This document shows, piece by piece, positions 58,512-64,000 of a stretch of 64,000 nucleotides of DNA (its first letter is position 1; each line of letters starts with the position of its first letter). The stretch lies in NCBI RefSeq assembly GCF_963517015.1, contig NZ_CAUQDV010000001.1, positions 372,001 to 436,000 of the forward strand, read 5' to 3'. The notes beneath the pieces were generated by a model. The model was not told the DNA's origin. It searched no databases and was given only the letters and a program-made list of their open reading frames with translations. A program made the position numbers and the translations under genes. This DNA comes from an uncultured Devosia sp. Lineage in GTDB: Bacteria > Pseudomonadota > Alphaproteobacteria > Rhizobiales > Devosiaceae.

Positions 58512-60053
58512 TTAAGCGTCTTCGCGCAGCACGGCCGTGCCCGCCTCGAACGCTGCCTTGCAGTCCGCCGCGTCGTTCAACAGGTCGCTGTCAAGCAGCG
58601 TGAAGGCAACGCCGGGGCCTTCGAAGCGCGGGTCGTCGCACTGGTCGTCGTCGGCATAATCGGAATTGTTCTTGCCGAAGTCGATGTCCGAGCTGTCGTA
58701 AGGCGCGCCAGCGGCATATTCGGGCGACCAGACGGTGCGGATCGAGACCTCGCCGGCGGCTTCGAGCTCACGACAGTCGGTGGCGTCGCCATACATGTCG
58801 TCGCTCAGCAGCTTCTTGTCGGTGCCGGGGCCGGTGAAGCGCAGGTCGTCGCATTCACCGTCATTGGCCCATTCGCTCCAGTCGCTGCCATAGTCGAATT
58901 CGGCAACGGGAGTGGTAACGGCGGCGCCTGAATCACCGACATAGGTGGCCGTACCGGCTACAACGGCGGCCTGGCAGTCAGTGGCGTCCTTGCCGATGTC
59001 CTGATCGAGAACTTCAGCGGCAACACCCGTTCCGGTGAAACGCGGATCGTCGCATTCGCCGTCGTTGGCCCATTCACTCGAATCGTCGCCATAGTCGACG
59101 TCGGCCGAGCTACCGCCTTCGCCGACATAGCTTACCGTGCCCGCATTGAGCGCGGCCTGGCAGTCGGTCGCATCCTTGCCGATGTCGGCATCGAGCAGTT
59201 CGGTGGCCGAACCGGCGCCGGCAAAGCGCGGATCGTCGCATTCGCCATCATTGGCCCATTCGCTGGTGTCATCGCCGAAGTCGATATCGTCGACCGAAAC
59301 AGTCACCGGAATATCGCCTTCATCAGCCAGGGTCACGGTGCCCGCTTCATAGGCAGCGCGGCAATCCGTGGCGTCTTTCAGGATATCGGCATCAAGCTGC
59401 TCGGCGGCAGCGCCGGCGCCAACAAAGCGCGGGTCGTCGCATTCCTCGTCCTTGGCCCATTCACTGGAATCGTCACCAAAGTCGATGGCGTCGACCGGAG
59501 TGGCAATGGCGATGTCAGCCACGCTGGAACCGTCAGAACCATCGGAGCCGTCGGCCAGGGTCACCGTGCCGGCCTCGAATGCGGCCTTGCAGTCAGTGGC
59601 GTCCTTCATCACGTCTTCGGTCAGCTGTTCGGTGGCAGCGCCTTCACCCTTGAAACGCGGGTCGTCGCATTCGCCGTCATTGGCCCAATCGCTGGAATCA
59701 TCGCCAAAGGCAATGTCATCCACGGTGCGGGGCGCGGCATCGGTCGCGGCGGTGGCTGCTTCGCCCTCGAAGGTCACGGTGCCGGCTTCAAATGCGGCCT
59801 GGCAGTCGGTGGCGTCTTTCAGAATATCGTCGTCGACCAGCTCGCTGGCCGAGCCCTCACCGGTGAAACGCGGATCGTCGCATTCGCCGTCATTGGCCCA
59901 TTGGCTCGAATCATCGCCGAAGTCGATATCCGATGCCGTTGCAGTAGGTGTGTCGTTCTTGGTGGTCTTTTGTGCCAGCGCCGGCGTCACGAGCGAGGTG
60001 GCGAGCACAAGAGAGAGTGCGACGCTTCCCAGCATCGTCTGCATTGCTTTCAT
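58512..60053 (-). CDS. secreted seven-repeat Cys/Asp-rich protein
   Basis: A 513-residue exported protein with a signal peptide ending A-L-A-Q. The rest is seven tandem repeats of about 54 core residues (spaced about 60-75). Each repeat holds F-G-D-D-S-S-x-W-A-N-D-G-E-C-D-D-P-R-F, a G-x-G turn, and D-A-T-D-C about 20 residues later, so two Cys per repeat can pair. The first four or five are near identical; repeats 6 and 7 are degenerate (D-L-R-F, Y-A-D-D-D-Q-C). Strong acidity suggests metal binding or a matrix role. No enzyme domain. It is monocistronic and divergent in function from sdhB. Confidence 0.82.
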   Translation of the reverse strand: MKAMQTMLGSVALSLVLATSLVTPALAQKTTKNDTPTATASDIDFGDDSSQWANDGECDDPRFTGEGSASELVDDDILKDATDCQAAFEAGTVTFEGEAATAATDAAPRTVDDIAFGDDSSDWANDGECDDPRFKGEGAATEQLTEDVMKDATDCKAAFEAGTVTLADGSDGSDGSSVADIAIATPVDAIDFGDDSSEWAKDEECDDPRFVGAGAAAEQLDADILKDATDCRAAYEAGTVTLADEGDIPVTVSVDDIDFGDDTSEWANDGECDDPRFAGAGSATELLDADIGKDATDCQAALNAGTVSYVGEGGSSADVDYGDDSSEWANDGECDDPRFTGTGVAAEVLDQDIGKDATDCQAAVVAGTATYVGDSGAAVTTPVAEFDYGSDWSEWANDGECDDLRFTGPGTDKKLLSDDMYGDATDCRELEAAGEVSIRTVWSPEYAAGAPYDSSDIDFGKNNSDYADDDQCDDPRFEGPGVAFTLLDSDLLNDAADCKAAFEAGTAVLREDA

Positions 60054-60141
60054 CGGTTGTCCCTTCCCGGATGGTGGCCGCAAGTCGTGGCGGCAGAATA
60101 TAGCGGCTTTGCGGCAGTCAAAAGCCTTGAGCCAAAAACAA

Positions 60142-61083
60142 TTATCGCAATTTGATTTTCGCGCGACGTTCGGCCCGCGCGAAGAAGTATGAACCCGCTA
60201 GCACGAGAGCGGTCCCTATTCCATGAAAGATGGTGAAGGGTTCGGACAGGATTATGACGGCCAGGAAAATCGTCACCACCGGTCCGAAGGCTGCCGTGGA
60301 CGAGGTGGCGCGGGCGCCGATCCGGGCCATGCCCATGTTCATCAGGAAACTGGGCAGCACGGTTCCGAGTACGCCCAGCGCCAGGCCATAGGCCCAGATG
60401 GTTGGCGACAGGGTCAAATAGCTCTGCGGTCCGGCCACGATCAGGTTCTGCGCAATGGCGCAGACGGCGGCGGTGGACATGCCGATGCAGGTAAAGAGCC
60501 CGGCGCCGATCACCAGCATCTGCCGCTTGGCCAGATGCTGGTAGAGCGCAAAGGTTATGGCGGACCCCAGAACAAAGAGCGTGCCCACGATCAGCCCGTC
60601 GGGTTCGACGGCGAGATTCCAGCCAAAGATCACCAGCAGGCCGCCATAGCTCACCAGCATGGCGGGCACCACGGTCCAGACCATGCGGTCGCCAAAGAAC
60701 CAGACGCCGAACAGCAGCACGAAAAAGGGATAGGTGAAGAGCACCAGGCGCTCATATTGCGCCGAAACGAAATTGAGCCCGAGAAAATCGAGATAGCTCG
60801 ACAGGTAATAGCCCAGCACGCCGATCGCCATGTTGGCCAGCACGACCTTGGGATTGAGAGCTGCCTTCCACTTGTCCTCGCGCCGCAGGATCACGGCGAG
60901 GATCACCAGATAGACCGGCAGCGCCACGATCATGCGCAGGCTGAGCAGCATTTCAGTGGTGACGCCCGCGCCATAGGCGAGCTTGATGAAAATGCCCTTG
61001 GTGGAAAAGAGGATCGCCCCGGCGACGGCAAAGCCATAGCCGATCGGGTCACTGATGGGTGCGGTCTGGGCGGTGGTGGACAT
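60142..61083 (-). CDS. EamA/DMT-family transporter
   Basis: A 313-residue membrane protein with ten predicted helices in two EamA repeats. The first contains A-G-A-I-L-F-S-T-K-G-I-F-I-K, and the second ends V-L-A-G-S-Y-F. It belongs to the same superfamily as the tandem pair at 48.9 kb but is not close to them. Substrate unknown. The ATG 61083 has a poor ribosome site. The xerC gene is upstream on the same strand. Confidence 0.88.
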   Translation of the reverse strand: MSTTAQTAPISDPIGYGFAVAGAILFSTKGIFIKLAYGAGVTTEMLLSLRMIVALPVYLVILAVILRREDKWKAALNPKVVLANMAIGVLGYYLSSYLDFLGLNFVSAQYERLVLFTYPFFVLLFGVWFFGDRMVWTVVPAMLVSYGGLLVIFGWNLAVEPDGLIVGTLFVLGSAITFALYQHLAKRQMLVIGAGLFTCIGMSTAAVCAIAQNLIVAGPQSYLTLSPTIWAYGLALGVLGTVLPSFLMNMGMARIGARATSSTAAFGPVVTIFLAVIILSEPFTIFHGIGTALVLAGSYFFARAERRAKIKLR

Positions 61084-61153
61084 GGCTCAAGTGGTAGGAG
61101 CCGGGCGGAATCACGGCAAGCCGGCAGAGCGATTATCCGTTCGGCGCTACTGT

Positions 61154-62083
61154 CTATCCGCGCGGATGCGCCTTGCGATAGCTCTCCAGCAGGCGGTCGG
61201 TGTCGACGGCGGTATAGATTTGCGTGGTGGAGAGGCTGGCATGGCCCAGCAGTTCCTGGATGGCACGCAGATCCCCGCCTCGGCCCAATAGATGCGTTGC
61301 AAAGGAATGCCGCAGCGCGTGTGGCGTCGCCGATGGCGGCAGCTGAAACGCCGAACGCAGGTTTTCCATGCGCAGCTGGATGATGCGTGGCGAGAGCACG
61401 CCACCCTTCATGCCGCGAAACAGCGGCTGGTCGGGTTCGGGACTATACGGGCTGAGCGACAGGTAGAGCTCGATCGACTTGCGGACGGCCTCGATCAGCG
61501 GAACCAGCCGGATTTTTCCGCCCTTGCCCGTCACCCGCAAGGTTTGGGCTTCGAGGTCGCTGCCGGTCACGGCCAGAGCCTCGGAAATACGCAGGCCCGC
61601 GCCATAGCACAGCGCCAGCACGGCCATGTCGCGGGCGGCGATCCAGGGTTCTTCGTCCTTGTCGTTGGAGGCCGAAATGGTGCCGCGTGCCTCGGCCACC
61701 GTCAGGGCCTTGGGCAGGCTCCTTGGGATTTTGGGGGTGCGGATCACATCCAGCGCGGCGCTGGCCAGGATGCCCTCGCGCTCCAGAAAGCCGAAAAAAC
61801 TCTTGAGCGCCGACAGAACCCTGGCCAGCGAGCGAGAGCCCAGGCTTTCCTCGCGGCGCTGTGCCATGAAGGCGCGAATATCGGCGCCACGCAGGTCTTT
61901 CAGCGTTGCAAGGCTCACCGCTCCGCCAGCGTGGCCGGCCAGGAAGCTCATGAACTGGTCGAGGTCGCGGCTATAGGCCTCCAGCGTCTTGTCGGCCAGC
62001 CGTCGCACCGAGCCGAGGTCGCGCTGCCAGAGCAGAAGCTGGTTGCGGATGAAGTCATCGGTGGCAAAGGCGGAATCGACCAT
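61154..62083 (-). CDS. xerC: tyrosine recombinase XerC
   Basis: A 309-residue recombinase that with XerD resolves chromosome dimers at dif. The N-terminal SAM-like domain covers about 1-110. The catalytic residues are in place: Arg in G-A-G-L-R-I-S-E-A-L, Lys in G-K-G-G-K, H-x-x-R in H-A-L-R-H-S-F-A-T-H, the G-H-A-S-L motif and Tyr in I-Y-T-A-V-D. Position beside priA and lack of flanking repeats support the housekeeping XerC over a phage integrase. Confidence 0.95.
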   Translation of the reverse strand: MVDSAFATDDFIRNQLLLWQRDLGSVRRLADKTLEAYSRDLDQFMSFLAGHAGGAVSLATLKDLRGADIRAFMAQRREESLGSRSLARVLSALKSFFGFLEREGILASAALDVIRTPKIPRSLPKALTVAEARGTISASNDKDEEPWIAARDMAVLALCYGAGLRISEALAVTGSDLEAQTLRVTGKGGKIRLVPLIEAVRKSIELYLSLSPYSPEPDQPLFRGMKGGVLSPRIIQLRMENLRSAFQLPPSATPHALRHSFATHLLGRGGDLRAIQELLGHASLSTTQIYTAVDTDRLLESYRKAHPRG

Positions 62084-62186
62084 GGGTGCAGTGTCACGCC
62101 GCGCGGTAAACTCTCACTTAAGCGAGACCGGCTTTGGCAGAATCACTTGCGCTTCCTATGTTCGGGTGCGAACAGAACGGGCACAA

Positions 62187-64000
62187 ATGGAAGACCGTCC
62201 AGACATTGTCGCCGTCATGGTGGGGATCGCCGTCGAGGGACCCTATAGCTATCGTGTTCCTCCCGGTATGGCGGTGACGCGCGGCTCGATCGTGTCCGTG
62301 CCTTTGGGGCCACGGCTGATCCAGGGCGTGGTCTGGGGACCGCCCAAGGATATGGTGGCGCATAACCGGCTGCGCGACATTGCCCATGCCTATGACGTGC
62401 CGCCGCTCAGCGAGGAACTGCTGAAACTGGTGGATTGGGTGGCCAAATACACCTTGGCAGCGCCCGGGCAGGTGTTGCGCGCCGTGCTGCGCTCCACGGA
62501 AGCGCTCGATCCGCCCAAGCCGGTGATCGCCTATCGCCGTACCGGCTTTGAACCGGAAAAGCTGACGCCGGCCCGGCTGCGGGTGCTCGATGCGCTGATG
62601 GATGACATGGCCTGGCCCAAATCGGCCTTGGTCGGCGTGACGGGCGTGTCCTCCTCGGTCATCGACGGGCTGGAGCGCGCCGGGGCGGTGGAAAAGTTGG
62701 AGATGCCGCCGCCACCGGTGGTGCTGCCGCCCGACCCCGACAGCGATATCGCCAGGCTTTCCGATGCGCAGCAGCAGGCACTTGGCCAGATCACCGCACT
62801 CGATGCCCATAGTTTTGGCGTGGCGCTGCTCGATGGCGTCACCGGCGGCGGCAAGACGGAAGTGTTCTTCGAGGCCGTGGCCGATACATTGCGGGCCGGC
62901 CGGCAGGCGCTGATCCTGCTACCCGAAATCGCGCTGACCAATACGTTCATTGCCCGCTTCACCAAGCGTTTCGGCACCAAGCCGGCCGAATGGCATTCCG
63001 ACATGACGCCGGTGCAACGGGCCCGCGTGTGGCGCGGTGTGCTGGATGGCACGGTGCGGGCGGTGGTTGGCGCGCGTTCGGCACTGTTCCTGCCGTTTCG
63101 CGAATTGGGCATGCTGGTGCTCGATGAAGAGCATGACGGCGCCTACAAGCAGGCCGATGGCATCACCTACCACGCCCGCGACATGGCCGTGGTGCGGGCG
63201 CATCTTGCCAATGCGCGGGTGATCCTGTCCTCGGCCACGCCATCGGTTGAAACGCGCAACAATGCCAATGTGGGCCGCTATTCCCATGTGATGCTGACCA
63301 GCCGCTTTGCCGAAGCGGCCATGCCCGACATCACGGCCATCGACATGCGCATGGATGGGCCCGATCGAGGGCAGTGGATTTCGCCGCTGCTGGCGCGCGA
63401 AGTCTTTGCCGCCATGGACCGGGGCGAGCAGGCGCTGCTGTTCCTCAACCGACGCGGCTATGCGCCTCTGACCCTCTGCAAGAGCTGCGGCCATCAGTAT
63501 CAATGCCCGGATTGCTCATCCTGGATGGTGGAGCATCGCTTCCGCGGCGTGCTCATGTGCCATCATTGCGGCCATGAGGTGCGGACGCCGACCAGTTGCA
63601 TCAAATGCGGCGATACCGAAAACCTGGTGGCGGTTGGGCCTGGCATCGAACGCATTGCCGAGGAAGCAGCCGAGCGCTTCCCCGATGCACGGCGGGTGAT
63701 TCTGTCGTCGGACATGGGCAGCAATGCCCAGTTGCGCGAACGCTTTACCGAAGTCGAGCGAGGGGAATTCGATCTCATCATCGGCACGCAACTGGTCTCC
63801 AAAGGCCATCATTTCGAAAAGCTTTCGGTGGTCGGCGTGCTCGATGCCGATCTGGGGCTGGCCCATGGCGACCCGCGCGCCGCTGAAAAGACCTTCCAGA
63901 TCCTGACCCAGGTGGCGGGCCGCGCCGGCCGGGCGTCCAAGACCGGCAAGGCGTTTCTCCAGACCTATCACCCCGACCACGCCGTGATGAAAGCCATGGT
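62187..64000 (+). CDS. priA: primosomal protein N' PriA helicase, partial
   Basis: This gene runs off the right end; about 604 codons are visible. PriA restarts stalled replication forks. The 3'BD domain at the N terminus, Walker A G-V-T-G-G-G-K-T-E near residue 220, the D-E-E-H box and paired zinc-binding Cys motifs (C-K-S-C-G...C-P-D-C and C-H-H-C-G...C-I-K-C-G) are present. ATG 62187 starts M-E-D-R-P-D-I-V-A-V-M-V. It is divergent from xerC, with 103 bases between. Confidence 0.96.
   Translation, partial: MEDRPDIVAVMVGIAVEGPYSYRVPPGMAVTRGSIVSVPLGPRLIQGVVWGPPKDMVAHNRLRDIAHAYDVPPLSEELLKLVDWVAKYTLAAPGQVLRAVLRSTEALDPPKPVIAYRRTGFEPEKLTPARLRVLDALMDDMAWPKSALVGVTGVSSSVIDGLERAGAVEKLEMPPPPVVLPPDPDSDIARLSDAQQQALGQITALDAHSFGVALLDGVTGGGKTEVFFEAVADTLRAGRQALILLPEIALTNTFIARFTKRFGTKPAEWHSDMTPVQRARVWRGVLDGTVRAVVGARSALFLPFRELGMLVLDEEHDGAYKQADGITYHARDMAVVRAHLANARVILSSATPSVETRNNANVGRYSHVMLTSRFAEAAMPDITAIDMRMDGPDRGQWISPLLAREVFAAMDRGEQALLFLNRRGYAPLTLCKSCGHQYQCPDCSSWMVEHRFRGVLMCHHCGHEVRTPTSCIKCGDTENLVAVGPGIERIAEEAAERFPDARRVILSSDMGSNAQLRERFTEVERGEFDLIIGTQLVSKGHHFEKLSVVGVLDADLGLAHGDPRAAEKTFQILTQVAGRAGRASKTGKAFLQTYHPDHAVMKAM

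Noticed and set aside
60223..61383. A 386-codon plus-strand frame antisense to the EamA gene at 60142 and xerC.
   Set aside because: It runs through two real genes on the other strand and reads as low-complexity H/Q/D/G-rich shadow.
61154..62083. Tyrosine recombinase as a sign of an integrated mobile element.
   Set aside because: Sequence and position beside priA fit housekeeping XerC, and no attachment-site repeats, phage or transfer genes are present.
62160..62173. GTTCG-GGTG-CGAAC inverted repeat upstream of priA.
   Set aside because: Only five base pairs per arm, without the alphaproteobacterial LexA arrangement; such short repeats arise by chance.
1..64000. CRISPR arrays, rRNA genes and insertion sequences.
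   Set aside because: No regularly spaced short repeats, no rRNA-like sequence and no transposase genes were seen in a reading of both strands.

Overview
The window is GC-rich, densely packed chromosomal DNA from an alphaproteobacterium, most likely a Devosia-like member of Hyphomicrobiales (genus is inference). The support is gene content and order: a K+-independent proton-pumping pyrophosphatase, an imuA-imuB-dnaE2 mutagenesis cassette behind an exact alphaproteobacterial LexA box (GTTC-N7-GTTC), a mitofilin/Mic60-like gene inside a hemC-hemD-mic60-hemY operon, and sdhC-sdhD-sdhA-sdhB. I see no rRNA, CRISPR array, insertion sequence or prophage. One tRNA is present, tRNA-Thr(CGT), with an encoded CCA end.

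Layout. 1-9 kb: end of a DUF167 gene, hppA, a divergent marR / cytochrome b561 pair with an operator-like palindrome, a CPT-like P-loop kinase, a PAS-PAS-GGDEF-EAL protein, ppa, a universal stress protein, a secreted protein and a TerB-like protein. 9-19 kb: SOS-inducible imuA-imuB-dnaE2, a pterin dehydratase, a membrane GGDEF(AGDEF)-EAL protein, a LuxI/FeeM-like acyltransferase and tRNA-Thr. 19-30 kb: the heme/Mic60 operon, divergent tsaD-gpsA-yciI-EVE, yciB, and dapF-mtaB-ftsY. 30-36 kb: a cupin-like oxygenase plus FemAB-like acyltransferase pair, the brnTA toxin-antitoxin operon, ffh, rpsP and leuB. 36-48 kb: a CPBP protease, a two-gene membrane system with a ClpP-fold periplasmic domain, deoD, argC, leuD, ridA, a frameshifted diguanylate cyclase, a luciferase-like monooxygenase, an HI0933-type flavoprotein and a PagL-like lipid A deacylase. 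48-54 kb: asd behind a Thr/Lys-rich leader peptide, two tandem EamA exporters, two secreted EF-hand proteins, beta-carbonic anhydrase, DUF1737, a NudK-like Nudix hydrolase and two small secreted proteins. 54-64 kb: the sdh operon with an extra small secreted protein, a secreted seven-repeat Cys/Asp-rich protein, another EamA exporter, xerC and the first part of priA.

Functional themes. Amino-acid biosynthesis of the aspartate, leucine and arginine families (asd, dapF, leuB, leuD, argC) is spread through the window. Protein targeting is represented by ffh and ftsY, and pyrophosphate use by hppA and ppa. Three cyclic-di-GMP genes are present: one looks fully intact, one has a degenerate GGDEF motif, and one is broken by a frameshift.

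The least explained parts, and the best candidates for new biology, are the oxygenase/FemAB pair (30.4-32.5 kb), the ClpP-fold/membrane pair (37.9-40.0 kb), the possible attenuator leader of asd (47.4-47.7 kb), the LuxI/FeeM-like enzyme (17.8 kb) and the seven-repeat secreted protein (58.5-60.1 kb). All functions come from reading the translated sequences by eye; no database search was run.
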